DNA from: Coriobacteriales bacterium | GTDB taxonomy: Bacteria > Actinomycetota > Coriobacteriia > Coriobacteriales > UBA8131 | Assembly (NCBI GenBank): GCA_031282405.1 | Contig: JAITDU010000002.1 | Location: 1 to 50,603 of the forward strand | Length of the DNA: 50,603 nt | Direction of reading: 5' to 3' | Part shown: piece by piece, positions 1 to 8,643 of the stretch | Position numbering within the stretch: the first letter of the stretch is position 1 | Layout of the letters: each line of letters opens with the position of its first letter | Notes under the pieces: generated by a model | What the model was told of the DNA's origin: nothing | Databases searched by the model: none | Seen by the model: the letters and a program-made list of their open reading frames with translations, nothing else | Program-made: the position numbers and the translations under genes

Positions 1-169
1 CGTTAACCTTGTCAGTCACTGTCTTTGGACTGTGCAGTGTTCCGGGTGGTGCGAAGCATGGGGCTTTGTCTGGCCGTGCAGTTGGTTGATGATAGCACGA
101 CCGGGCTGATCCTTGTTGGGAGAAAAGCGAAAAGAGAAGCGATGGAAAAGCCCGCCCGGAAAGCGCGGC

Positions 170-197
170 GGCTGCCTCACGAGTTTGTGAGACAGCC
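170..197. other. Inverted repeat (hairpin) of unknown role
   Basis: Positions 170-180 pair with 187-197 (10 of 11 bases) around a 6-base loop, GAGTTT. On the minus strand it lies just past the stop of the small ORF ending at 226, so it could end transcription there. No clear T-run follows on either strand, so a terminator call is weak. Confidence 0.35.
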
Positions 198-225
198 GTC
201 CTGCGGGGTAACGCTGTTTTGAGGC

Positions 226-438
226 TTAGTCGCTTTTAGGGGTTTGGACGAAATGATAGACCTCATAGCCGGCACTCACATCGTAGCGGATAGTACCGTT
301 TTCATAAAGGGCTGTATAGAAATCTGAATCCGTTTCCAGCCCACCAGGTCGGGTCAATTTGCAGGTAATGTAGATTTCTGGATTGTTATCACCTATGCCC
401 TCAGGGTATATCTGCATACGAACTGTCTTCGTACTCAT
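226..438 (-). CDS. Small hypothetical protein, 70 aa
   Basis: An ATG-started reading frame of 70 residues with a soluble, protein-like composition (many Tyr, Thr, Gly and acidic residues, no low-complexity run, no membrane segment). I do not recognise a family. The region before the ATG is A/T-rich and shows no good Shine-Dalgarno sequence, which counts against it. It runs opposite to the PIN-domain remnant at 467-589 and stops before the hairpin at 170-197. It may be a real small gene or a chance frame; nothing in the neighbourhood suggests a function. Confidence 0.3.
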   Translation of the reverse strand: MSTKTVRMQIYPEGIGDNNPEIYITCKLTRPGGLETDSDFYTALYENGTIRYDVSAGYEVYHFVQTPKSD

Positions 439-466
439 ATTTTCTAAAAAAGAAAGTGATTATCCT

Positions 467-589
467 GTGGCCTGTTCGGCAATCACAGGCCAGATTGGCG
501 TACTTCTGACCGGCGACAAGGATTTCTTTGATGTGAAGATCGACCGTCTTGAGATACGGTCACCAATAGACTTCATGGCGAAGTATTAA
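467..589 (+). pseudogene. Remnant of a PIN-domain toxin gene (C-terminal part)
   Basis: The plus-strand frame ending at 589 encodes, in its last 40 or so residues, LLTGDKDFFDVKID followed by EIRSPIDFMAKY. This is the pattern of the C-terminal third of PIN-domain nucleases of VapC/'putative toxin PIN' type: the GDKDF acidic motif, then an 'I.sP.eF...Y' end. The N-terminal catalytic Asp motif (DTNV type) and the middle of the fold are absent upstream, where the frame turns into unrelated sequence overlapping the minus-strand ORF 226-438. No ribosome site fits a start here. I read it as a decayed toxin gene; a complete PIN gene lies elsewhere in the window at 41951-42493. Confidence 0.5.
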
Positions 590-686
590 GCCTTTGATAC
601 AGAGACGTGAGTTTATACGTTCTGTGTCATAGCGTCCCCGTATCACCCGTAATGAGGACAGCCCCCTTGTGTCTTGCAGGGTCTTG

Positions 687-3600
687 CTACGTCGACTGCC
701 AGTTTGGGTTCAAATCGCTATACCCGGGCTGGTTAGACGAAAAGGTGTTACGGGGCGATGAGGGCGGTGCGCAGTAATTGATAATGTCGCTTGCCGTGGG
801 GCCATCAGGATCGAGGGAAGTTGATGAGGAGAAGGAGTACGCAAAGTTGCTATCGTGGGATGCCTGGTCTTCGTCCAACGGCGGGAACTTGAAGGAGTAG
901 GGCACAGAACCGAGCTTACCAGAGTAATTAAAGGAGGAGAAGAAGTAGGTTCCTACTGTGATGATATTGCTCGTGTTAAAAGAACCTACAGGCAGAGAGG
1001 CGAGGTCACCGTTCGTGTTGAAGTAGGCGAAGAAGTAGTGGCCCGCCGCAGTGATGTTGCCTGTGTTAAAGGAGTCATCGGGCAGAGAAGCGAGTTTGCC
1101 ACTCTCATTGAAAGAAGTGAAGAAACCTTCGCCCGCATCCGTGATGTTGCTTGTGTCAAAGGAGTCATCGGGTAGAGAGGTGAGGTCACCGCTCGTGTTG
1201 AAGCAGGCAAAGAAGTAGTTGCCCGCCGCAGTGATGTTGCCTGTGTTAAAGGAGCCATCGGGTAGAGAGGTGAGGGCACCAAAGTTGTTGAAGTAAGAGA
1301 AGGAGTCTGCGCCCGCATCCGTGATGTTGCTTGTGTCAAAGGAGTCATCGGGTAGAGAGGTGAGGGCACCATTGCTGTTGAAGAAACGAAAGAAGAAGCG
1401 GCCCACCGCGCCCGTGATGTTGCCTGTATTAAAGGAGTCATCGGGCAGGGAAGCGAGTTTGCCACTCTCATTGAAAGAAGTGAAGAAGCCTTCGCCCGCC
1501 GCAGTGATGCCGCTTATGTCAAAGGAGTAATCGGGCAAAGAGGTGAGGGCACCAAAGTTGTTGAATGAGACGAAGAAGTAGTCGCCCGCCGCAGCGATGT
1601 TGCCTGTGTCAAAGGAGCCATCAGGTAGAGAACTGAGGGCACCATTGTCGTTGAAGTAGGCGAAGAAGTAGTTGCCCGCCTCAGTGATGCCACTTATGTC
1701 AAAGGAATAATCGGGCAAAGAGGCGAGGTCACCGCCCCTGTTGAAAGAGGAGAAGAAGTTGTCGCCCACTGTAGTGATGTTGCCGGTATCAAAGGAGCTG
1801 GCAGGCAAGGAAGTAAGAGCCCCTATTCTGTTGAAGTAGGAGAAGAAGTAGTCACCCGTCTCAGCGATGCCACGTATGTCAAAGCAGTCATCAGGTAAAG
1901 AGACAAGCTCACCAGTGTTGTTGAAGGCGGCAAAGAAGTTTTCGCCCACTGCGCCCGTGATGTTGCTTGTATCAAAGGAGTTATCGGGCAGAGAGACGAG
2001 CTTACCGTCGGTGTTAAAGGAGTCGAAGAAGTTGTCGCCCACTGTGGTGATGCCACTTATGTCAAAGGAGCCAGCGGGCAGGGAAGTAAGCGCGCCGCTA
2101 AAATTGAATGAGACGAAGAAGTTGTCAGGAACCACCGTTGTGGTTGAGGTCTGAAAACGCTCCATGGGAGGCATAAAAGAGACCGCAACGTTCGTGGCGC
2201 TGGTTTCGTATTTGGAAATAAGCGGAATGGAGTCAAGATTAAACGTCCATGCCTGATAACGCGCATAGGTCTGCGAGATCAGCCGTATCGTGTAAGTACC
2301 CGCTGAAGCATAAGTATGGGTGATAGTCTGGGTAACCGGCCCGTCTTGTGAGGTGTCTGTATCGTCCCAGGCAACGTCAAAGGCGTTGGCGAAGTATTTG
2401 TTAAGACACACGGTCTGGTCTGCTGTATCCGTTGTTACGCTGATTTCGATATAGTCATATATCTGTCCAACGAGTGTTGTTGGTGGCGTAAAGAGGTAGT
2501 TAGAAGCCAGCGCACCTCCGGTAGCATCCGTCAGACCAAGGGTGCCGGTGTAGTCTAAAGAAGAATTAGACGGATACAGATCAGGAGATGAGAAGCCACC
2601 GATTGCTATAACAGCACTGCTGTCAAGCGTAAAGCCTTCGCCTGGGGCAAGCCCTGAAAAAGAGGTGGGATCAGAGACCGTAAGGGCACTGAGGGGTGGA
2701 GCAGAGACCGTGCCATCATATGCCTTGCCTGCGCTCAGCGTACCAGAAAAGCTCAGGGGCATAGCGGCAATGGACGCTGTGATGCCTGAGGGTTGAGACA
2801 GCACATACTTAAAGGCGGCGGGGCCTGTTATCTCAAAGCCGGAAAGGACGAGGAGTTTATCTTCTCCTGCATCCTTATCAACAAAGGCGGCTTGAGCAGA
2901 CGAGCTATCAAGAGTAACGGTATCTCCCGGTGCGATATTTCCCAAAAGTCTACCCACGTCTTGTATGGTAGCTCCTGTGGCACCGTCATACGTCTTATTG
3001 TCAACCACCGTATCTATCACCGTAAGATCCTCGCGCAGATCAGTGATGGTGATTTTAAGGTCTATAAGATAATCTCCCGATGCAAGTGAGTTATCCACGA
3101 CCGCTTGAAGGTCAAGGGGATAGAGCCCATCTGATAAGGGGTCTTCTATAACAGAGACGGGCGTGGTGGTCTTCGAGAGCTTCGTGCCTGCTAACGACAG
3201 CTGTATGTCCGGTGTATCGGCCCTTGTCGCAACATCTATTCTCACGAAGCGGCTTTGGGTCTCCTGACCGTTGACCACAAGCGAGTCGGTGGCAATTAAA
3301 GACATGGCCTTGTCAATGGTCAGCGACACATCCGGTGACGAAGAAGCGCCAAAGGCTATAGGAGAAAAAGACAAAAAGGCTGTCAGCGACAGTAAAAGGG
3401 CGAGCAGGGAACCGGGCAGAACGCTTTGTCTTATCTTGTGCGACGTGTGTCTTTTCGCCTTATACGAAAAGACGAGTGCTAAGATCCCTGTGACAAAAAA
3501 GGCTAAAGCGACAAAGAGTAGAGAGAGGCCCTCTCCGGTAAGAGGGATGGTGCCTGCGGCATGTGAGTCGCCGACGTGTAAAACGACCGTATAAGTCTGG

Positions 3601-3752
3601 CTGACAGGAGCGTCGCTGCCAAAAGCGTAGTTTGAAGAAGTAAGGAAGGATACCAGGCAAAAACAGGGTACCAAAAAGGCACAGAAGATAAAGGAGATTG
3701 CAGCTCTACGAAAAAGCACGGACCCCCTCCCTTCCGGCGCAATTCTCAGCAT
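687..3752 (-). CDS. Large secreted surface protein: IPLTG-type segment, YDG domains, 13 x 30-aa repeats
   Basis: About 1021 aa. The ATG at 3752 is preferred over an in-frame TTG at 3791 because GGAAGGAG lies about 8 bases before it. Order of parts: a hydrophobic signal segment (residues about 20-42); a short extracellular stretch; IPLTGE at 69-74 followed by a hydrophobic helix and the basic tail KAKRH; a second signal-like segment (about 106-136, ending SPIAFGA); a beta-rich region; two YDG-type domains (KTYDGA, KAYDGT); a PKD-like segment; then thirteen 30-residue repeats and an Asp/Ser/Pro-rich end without a sorting signal. The repeat pattern (SLPxxSFDTSNIT then FFxxFNxxGxL) is a distant relative of the BspA/DUF285 26-residue surface repeats. 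Likely surface-exposed and involved in adhesion or host interaction (inference). How it is anchored is unclear because the only sortase-like motif is near the N terminus. Confidence 0.85.
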   Translation of the reverse strand: MLRIAPEGRGSVLFRRAAISFIFCAFLVPCFCLVSFLTSSNYAFGSDAPVSQTYTVVLHVGDSHAAGTIPLTGEGLSLLFVALAFFVTGILALVFSYKAKRHTSHKIRQSVLPGSLLALLLSLTAFLSFSPIAFGASSSPDVSLTIDKAMSLIATDSLVVNGQETQSRFVRIDVATRADTPDIQLSLAGTKLSKTTTPVSVIEDPLSDGLYPLDLQAVVDNSLASGDYLIDLKITITDLREDLTVIDTVVDNKTYDGATGATIQDVGRLLGNIAPGDTVTLDSSSAQAAFVDKDAGEDKLLVLSGFEITGPAAFKYVLSQPSGITASIAAMPLSFSGTLSAGKAYDGTVSAPPLSALTVSDPTSFSGLAPGEGFTLDSSAVIAIGGFSSPDLYPSNSSLDYTGTLGLTDATGGALASNYLFTPPTTLVGQIYDYIEISVTTDTADQTVCLNKYFANAFDVAWDDTDTSQDGPVTQTITHTYASAGTYTIRLISQTYARYQAWTFNLDSIPLISKYETSATNVAVSFMPPMERFQTSTTTVVPDNFFVSFNFSGALTSLPAGSFDISGITTVGDNFFDSFNTDGKLVSLPDNSFDTSNITGAVGENFFAAFNNTGELVSLPDDCFDIRGIAETGDYFFSYFNRIGALTSLPASSFDTGNITTVGDNFFSSFNRGGDLASLPDYSFDISGITEAGNYFFAYFNDNGALSSLPDGSFDTGNIAAAGDYFFVSFNNFGALTSLPDYSFDISGITAAGEGFFTSFNESGKLASLPDDSFNTGNITGAVGRFFFRFFNSNGALTSLPDDSFDTSNITDAGADSFSYFNNFGALTSLPDGSFNTGNITAAGNYFFACFNTSGDLTSLPDDSFDTSNITDAGEGFFTSFNESGKLASLPDDSFNTGNITAAGHYFFAYFNTNGDLASLPVGSFNTSNIITVGTYFFSSFNYSGKLGSVPYSFKFPPLDEDQASHDSNFAYSFSSSTSLDPDGPTASDIINYCAPPSSPRNTFSSNQPGYSDLNPNWQST
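909..2084 (-). repeat. Thirteen tandem 90-bp (30-aa) coding repeats
   Basis: The span of 1176 bases equals 13 units of 30 codons plus two extra codons, the extra residue being the GAVG variants of two units. Each unit starts SLPxxSF, continues with a DTSNIT-like turn, then GxxFFxxFN and ends GxL. Units are similar at DNA level, and two distant pairs share the same run GEGFFTSFNESGKLASLPDD, pointing to recent duplication or gene conversion within the array. Confidence 0.9.
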
Positions 3753-4011
3753 TGTTCTTGCTCCTTCCGATAAGGTTTTACGTGCCTCCAACAGACGTGT
3801 CGCGCTTATGGCAAAACTAATGATAGCATAAACCCACCTGTATGCTCACTTGGGTTTGCCGCCAGTGTTTTCAAAATATACCACTCTTTATTTTGGGATA
3901 ATACAGAGGATATGGAGCGCCTGAATATGATGGCAGTTCTTTGGCGGACGTTTCTCAGGTTTCTTGGAGAAATACTTGCCAATTTTGCCTGAGCGCCTTA
4001 GAGTATCGCTT

Positions 4012-5244
4012 ATGAAATATCTCAACGAAGAAACAGCCGGTGCCGGCGCAGAAGGAAGCCGACGCAATCAACACCGGCGCATCTATCTGGACTATGCCGC
4101 TACCACGCCTGTATACCCTGAAGTATTAGAGGCTATGCTGCCATATCTGAGTGGGCTGGACGGATGCTTTGGCAACCCCAGCTCGCTATACGCCGAAGGC
4201 AAACAGGCACAGGCGGCTTTAGAGCAAGCGCGGCAGGTGTTGGCCCGAGCTGTCGGTGCCAGCCCGTTGGAGATAGTGTTTTGCTCGGGCGGTACCGAGG
4301 CCATCGCAACAGTGATGGGGGGCATGGCCCAAGCAGTGCTCAATGGCCAGGGGAGAAAGCCCCGGGCCCGGCATGTACTGTGCGCCGCCTTTGAGCATCA
4401 CGCCGTGTTGGATAACTGCCGGGCACTACGGCGCCGTGGTTTTGAAGTGGAGTTGCTCAGGCCACGTCGAGACGGCCACATACACGTAAGCGACCTTGAG
4501 GCTGCCCTGCGCTCGGACACGCTGATGGTAACCGTAAGCCTGGCCCAAAATGAGCTGGGCTGCGTGATGCCCGTCGCAGACCTGGCCACAGCTGCTCACA
4601 AACAAGGTGCCTACTTCTTTACGGATGCTGTCCAGGGTCTCGGAAAATTGCCAATTAATTTAGCAGATTTAGGGGTTGATGCCGCTGCTTTTTCAGCGCA
4701 TAAGCTGGGAGGACCCAAGGGTGCCGGAGCATTTTTTCTGCGCAGCGACCTACCTTTTCTGGCTGAACAGTTGGGTGGCGGTCAGGAACGCGGACGTCGC
4801 AGTGGCACCCAAAATGTAGCTGGAGCCGTGGGTTTTGCTCAGGCGGCTAAGCTTCATTCTCCCTCGGCACTGGCTCGCGAAGCCCAACGGCTCGCGGCGC
4901 TGCGCGACGATCTCATGGCAGGCCTGTTGGCTTTGAGCAACCGCATCCGGGCTAGCGTCCCAATCTCGGCCGGCGACGTGCACGGCCATCTGCCCGGTCA
5001 TGTGCATGTTTTGGTGGAGGGCATCGACAGCCAAACACTGGTGCTTCACCTGGACGAGGCCGGTATTGCCGTAAGTGGCGGTGCGGCCTGTTCTGCGGCC
5101 TCGCTTAAACCCAGCCATGTACTGACCGCCATCGGCATTGCCCCTAAACTCGCCCACGGGGCTTTGCGTATCACGATGGGAGCCAACACAACGCCGGAGC
5201 ACGGTCAGCGACTGTTAGAGGCTTTGGACAATCTGCTGAACTGA
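4012..5244 (+). CDS. Cysteine desulfurase (NifS/IscS family)
   Basis: A pyridoxal-phosphate enzyme that removes sulfur from cysteine for Fe-S cluster or thio-nucleotide synthesis. It shows IYLDYAATTPVYPEV near the N terminus, the cofactor-region FCSGGTEA, the Schiff-base lysine in AFSAHKLGGPKGAG, GGGQERGRRSGTQNVAG, and the persulfide cysteine in SGGAACSAASLKPSHVL. These are the hallmarks of class I (NifS/IscS) enzymes. About 35 residues precede the conserved start of the fold, so the start is uncertain: ATG 4012 is used here, a TTG at 3964 is the alternative; neither has a strong ribosome site. It stands alone, divergent from the surface protein and convergent with ribF; no mnmA or iscU is adjacent. 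Confidence 0.9.
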   Translation: MKYLNEETAGAGAEGSRRNQHRRIYLDYAATTPVYPEVLEAMLPYLSGLDGCFGNPSSLYAEGKQAQAALEQARQVLARAVGASPLEIVFCSGGTEAIATVMGGMAQAVLNGQGRKPRARHVLCAAFEHHAVLDNCRALRRRGFEVELLRPRRDGHIHVSDLEAALRSDTLMVTVSLAQNELGCVMPVADLATAAHKQGAYFFTDAVQGLGKLPINLADLGVDAAAFSAHKLGGPKGAGAFFLRSDLPFLAEQLGGGQERGRRSGTQNVAGAVGFAQAAKLHSPSALAREAQRLAALRDDLMAGLLALSNRIRASVPISAGDVHGHLPGHVHVLVEGIDSQTLVLHLDEAGIAVSGGAACSAASLKPSHVLTAIGIAPKLAHGALRITMGANTTPEHGQRLLEALDNLLN

Positions 5245-5300
5245 GAACGGGCCGCCACCTCGACGGTCGTCGTCTGTGTGGCTGTCGCCTGTCTACTTAT

Positions 5301-6428
5301 TCACAAATGCCGCGCCACCCAGTCGACGTTGGCACACAGGGCAGCTTTGAGTTCTTCCACACTGTCAAAGCGCTGCATTGGACGCAAGCGTTTGAGCAGT
5401 TCCAGCCTTACACGACGGCCATAAAGGTCGCCCGAGAAGTCCAATAGATGCGCTTCCAAGATATATGGGGAGACAGGCGGGCCGTTAAGAGGTCGACTCT
5501 CTTCTGTACTAAAGGCATCAGCTTCTTTTGCCGCGTCTGAAGTTTTACCCCCATCGGAAGAGAAATGGCCCGGATGGGGCACTACGGCCGTCTTATCTGA
5601 GGATTCTCCTTTGCCTGGGGGAAAACGCCCTTCCGCTGTTGTGATATCTGCGGCATCCTCAGACACGAAGGTGGGCGGCCGACCCGTGGCGATGGCTGCC
5701 TTGTAGCGTTCGTCACCCACCTGACAAAAGCCACCATAGACACAATCGGCCAGTCGGGCATAGTCCGCGTCCACAAGAATGTTGGCCGTAGGAAAGCCCA
5801 GCGCGCTGCCGCGTCGCTGCCCAGACACAACCACGCCCTCCACAGCAAAAGGGCGTGTGAGCAGCACTGCCGCTTGCTCAACATCGCCGGCTGCCACAAG
5901 GCTACGAACGCGCGAGGAAGCTATCGGCTGACCGCCGACACAGCTCAATTCCTGGACATGAAACTCAATGCCGTGGGCATCTGCCCATTGGCCCAACTCC
6001 TTGATGCCGCCGGCCGCTCCTGCGCCAAATCGAAAGTTGCGACCCACGAATATGCTGGCAAGTGAGGCTTTTTGCAGCAGGCAACTATCCAGAAACTCCT
6101 GCCATGACAGGGCGGCCAAACGCCGGTCAAAGGTTAAGACAACCAGTTCATCTGCCAAAGAACGCAGCAGGGTCAACCGCTCAGAATCAGACAACAGCTT
6201 TTGTAGCATCCAAGGACGCAACAGTGCATCCGGATCGCGGTCAAACGTGATAATTACCGCAGAAGCCCGGCGCTTGGCCGCATCGGCCCGCATCGCCGTA
6301 ATCAGGGCCTGATGTCCCACGTGGACCCCGTCGAACACTCCCAGTGCAGCAACGAGGAGACGACCGCGCGCAACACCGGTCGACTGTTCGCGCCGGGCAG
6401 ATGGCGTAACATCAATGCTGATGGTCAC
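5301..6428 (-). CDS. ribF: Bifunctional riboflavin kinase/FAD synthetase
   Basis: Converts riboflavin to FMN and then FAD. The N-terminal adenylyltransferase domain has the nucleotide-binding signature GVFDGVHVGHQALI. The flavokinase domain follows with GSALGFPTANI. The GTG start at 6428 is chosen because AAGGAGG sits just upstream; it overlaps the truB stop by 17 bases. Between the kinase motif ATGRPPTF and the C-terminal ILEAHLLDFSGDLYGR lies an insertion of about 55 polar residues (roughly 5480-5660) not usual in this about 310-aa family; it falls in a surface loop position, so activity is probably kept (inference). It is the last gene of the rimP-nusA operon; rpsO, which often follows, is not here. 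Confidence 0.93.
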   Translation of the reverse strand: MTISIDVTPSARREQSTGVARGRLLVAALGVFDGVHVGHQALITAMRADAAKRRASAVIITFDRDPDALLRPWMLQKLLSDSERLTLLRSLADELVVLTFDRRLAALSWQEFLDSCLLQKASLASIFVGRNFRFGAGAAGGIKELGQWADAHGIEFHVQELSCVGGQPIASSRVRSLVAAGDVEQAAVLLTRPFAVEGVVVSGQRRGSALGFPTANILVDADYARLADCVYGGFCQVGDERYKAAIATGRPPTFVSEDAADITTAEGRFPPGKGESSDKTAVVPHPGHFSSDGGKTSDAAKEADAFSTEESRPLNGPPVSPYILEAHLLDFSGDLYGRRVRLELLKRLRPMQRFDSVEELKAALCANVDWVARHL

Positions 6429-7569
6429 CACATCCTCCTTGCCGCTGTCCGCGCCGCGTGTGAGGCGTGTCGGCATGAAGGTGAGCTTTTGCAATCCCGG
6501 GAATAAGAGGCTGCTCTAAGGGTAAGCCCTCGGCCATGACCACGCGAGCATGTAGGTATGAATCAGCGTCGACACCAGAGCGCTCATACAATGCCAGCAG
6601 GCGATCAACATGAATGAAAACAAGGGAGTTCTCCTCCTCTTGTGTCATCGCCTCAGCATCAGTCGAGGCAGACAAAACAGTCTGGGCAGGCGAGGCGTCG
6701 CTGCGAGGTGCGCGCTCCTCTCCCACCCTATCAGCAACAGTCAAAGCAGCCTGAGCAGTCGGGGCAGTCAAAACAGGCGAGGCATCGCTGCGTAGTTCAT
6801 CCAACCGGATGCGCTGTCCATTGGTTATCGCACGGGCCAGCTTGTCTGACACCTCCACGGCAGGCAGGCCCAGAGCGTCCAGCGGGTTTATGCAGCGCAG
6901 ACCATCGGCGAAAGGAGGCACATTGGCCCCCTCTACACCGACGGTACCACACCAAATGCGCCTCAGGGCACCAAGATGGGCTCGGCTGCCCAACCGGGTA
7001 CCAATATCACGAGCCAAAGCACGGATGTAGGCACCCTTAGATACGCGTAACCGGATGTCCCAAGAGTCGCAGCTAATTGCTAGTAAGCTAGCTTCAAAGA
7101 TCGTAAAGGGACGATCTTCCAGCACGGGCTCTCCGCCTTTACGGGCGACCTCGTATGCCCTTTGTCCACGCACCTTAATGGCGCTGTAAGCCGGCGGTAC
7201 CTGACGATGCTCCCCCACCAGTCCGCTCACAAACTCCCGCGCAAACTCCGAGTCAGATACACACTCGGGCACCGGTGCGCGCTCAAGCACGCAGCCCTCG
7301 GCATCATCGGTGTCGGTGCTCGTGCCAAAGGCGATACGTGCCCGATAGGTTTTGGGTTTGGACATCACATAACGAGAAAGTCGTGTAGCCGGCCCCACAC
7401 AGACTATCAAAAGACCACTGGCCAAAGGATCCAGCGTACCACAGTGACCAACCCTGCCTTCTCCCGTAGTCTTTCTCACAATGCTCACAACATCGTGAGA
7501 AGTGATGCCACGGGGCTTATCGACAGCCAGGATGCCGCAAAGCTTCGTATGATTGCGCCGGGATGCCAT
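6412..7569 (-). CDS. truB: tRNA pseudouridine(55) synthase TruB
   Basis: Makes pseudouridine 55 in the T-loop of tRNAs. It opens with GILAVDKPRGITSHDVV and contains the catalytic-aspartate motif GHCGTLDPLASGLL, then YRARIAFGTSTDTDDAEG and the RALARDIGTRLG region typical of TruB. At 385 aa it is longer than the usual about 300: an Ala/Thr/Ser-rich stretch of about 60 residues (about 6610-6790) separates the catalytic domain from the C-terminal PUA-like part and contains two copies of an SDASP-type unit that are also similar in DNA. It follows the DHH gene by 33 bases and overlaps ribF. Confidence 0.95.
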   Translation of the reverse strand: MASRRNHTKLCGILAVDKPRGITSHDVVSIVRKTTGEGRVGHCGTLDPLASGLLIVCVGPATRLSRYVMSKPKTYRARIAFGTSTDTDDAEGCVLERAPVPECVSDSEFAREFVSGLVGEHRQVPPAYSAIKVRGQRAYEVARKGGEPVLEDRPFTIFEASLLAISCDSWDIRLRVSKGAYIRALARDIGTRLGSRAHLGALRRIWCGTVGVEGANVPPFADGLRCINPLDALGLPAVEVSDKLARAITNGQRIRLDELRSDASPVLTAPTAQAALTVADRVGEERAPRSDASPAQTVLSASTDAEAMTQEEENSLVFIHVDRLLALYERSGVDADSYLHARVVMAEGLPLEQPLIPGIAKAHLHADTPHTRRGQRQGGCGDHQH

Positions 7570-7602
7570 CAGTGAGAAATGTGAGGATTGCTCCGGCCAC
7601 GC

Positions 7603-8643
7603 CTACGTCGAAGAAGTCCGCGATATCAGCGCTTCAAGCTCCGGAATGACGCTACGTTCGGCCTCAACCAAGGGCATATCCAGCGTAAATCCAGCGGCGC
7701 CCGCATGACCGCCACCCCCAAAGGCGCAGGCGAAGTCCGCAACGTTGATGCCGCAACGCGAGCGCAGGTTGACACGCAGACCGTCGGTTTCCTCACGCAG
7801 CAGCACAGCCACTTTGACACCCGCAATAGAACGCAAAATGCTGGGCAGGCCTTCGGTAGCGTCGCGCCCAATGCCCAATTCATACAGGTCCTGTTCGGTC
7901 ACATACGAACACACAAGCTGGCCATCCAGCGCAAAGCGCATCCGCTCAATCAGTCGCGCTTCCAGCTTCAGGGCCGCCATCGACTTGCTCTCGTAAACCA
8001 TCTCGGCAACATCGCTTGGGCTCACCCCAAGCCGCACCATCTCGGTTGCGTCGGCAAAAGCCTGAGCGTTAGTATTCTGGAATGAAAAACGCCCTGTGTC
8101 GGTGAGAATGGCTACGTAGCAAAACAAGGCCATATTCCTCGTGGGGGTAACACCACTGAGTCTGATCAATCCCCAAATCAGATTACCGGTAGCCGCAGCC
8201 CGACAGTTACCGTAGTAGTAGTCGGCGTACCCCTCGTAATTGGCATGATGGTCGATGACCAAAGTCGCGGCCGCTCGCTCAAAGGCATCCCGAGAAGAGC
8301 CAATGCGCTTAAGTGTGGGGCAATCCACACAGATAAACAGATCGGGTGTGTCGGTATAATTGCGAGCCGCGATAAAGTGGTAATTGGGCAGAAAATCGTA
8401 AAGCTCCGGTGCCGATCCATCCTGTCCAAGCAGCAAGGTGACCTGCCGGTCAACACCGGGGGAGAATTCAGGGCTTTCGAGCAGATTTCTCAGCGCCAAG
8501 GCCGAACCCAAAGCATCGCCGTCGGGGTTGATGTGGCCACAGATTGCTATTTTCTCGGCGCTTTTGCAAAGCTCCAGTACCTGGGGAGCATCAACGATTG
8601 GCGTGGTTGCAGACGTGGTTTGTGGTATGGTTATGTCAGTCAC
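7603..8643 (-). CDS. DHH/DHHA1 phosphoesterase (NrnA-like nanoRNase/pAp phosphatase)
   Basis: A DHH-family enzyme expected to degrade very short RNAs and/or 3'-phosphoadenosine-5'-phosphate. Metal-binding motifs are visible in order: ICGHINPDGDALGS, FICVDCPTLKRIG, VIDHHANYEGYADYYYG, and the DHHA1 signature FGGGGHAGAAGF near the C terminus. The start is taken as the GTG at 8643, because AGGA lies 8 bases upstream and the codon overlaps the rbfA stop (GTGACTGA), giving 346 aa, a normal family length. A longer frame to 8814 would overlap rbfA heavily and adds unrelated sequence. The position between rbfA and truB is standard for Gram-positive operons of this kind. Confidence 0.93.
   Translation of the reverse strand: MTDITIPQTTSATTPIVDAPQVLELCKSAEKIAICGHINPDGDALGSALALRNLLESPEFSPGVDRQVTLLLGQDGSAPELYDFLPNYHFIAARNYTDTPDLFICVDCPTLKRIGSSRDAFERAAATLVIDHHANYEGYADYYYGNCRAAATGNLIWGLIRLSGVTPTRNMALFCYVAILTDTGRFSFQNTNAQAFADATEMVRLGVSPSDVAEMVYESKSMAALKLEARLIERMRFALDGQLVCSYVTEQDLYELGIGRDATEGLPSILRSIAGVKVAVLLREETDGLRVNLRSRCGINVADFACAFGGGGHAGAAGFTLDMPLVEAERSVIPELEALISRTSST

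Noticed and set aside
25-222. Plus-strand 65-aa frame at the left edge
   Set aside because: Basic, Arg-rich composition, no ribosome site and no family resemblance; it spans the 170-197 hairpin and looks like chance.
986-1530. Other-frame ORFs inside the repeat array on both strands
   Set aside because: They arise because the 90-bp unit is free of stops in several frames; the main minus-strand frame has the signal peptides and domains.
909-2084. Regular 90-bp repeats considered as a CRISPR-like array
   Set aside because: Repeats and 'spacers' form one continuous open frame with a consistent 30-residue protein pattern and no unique spacers.
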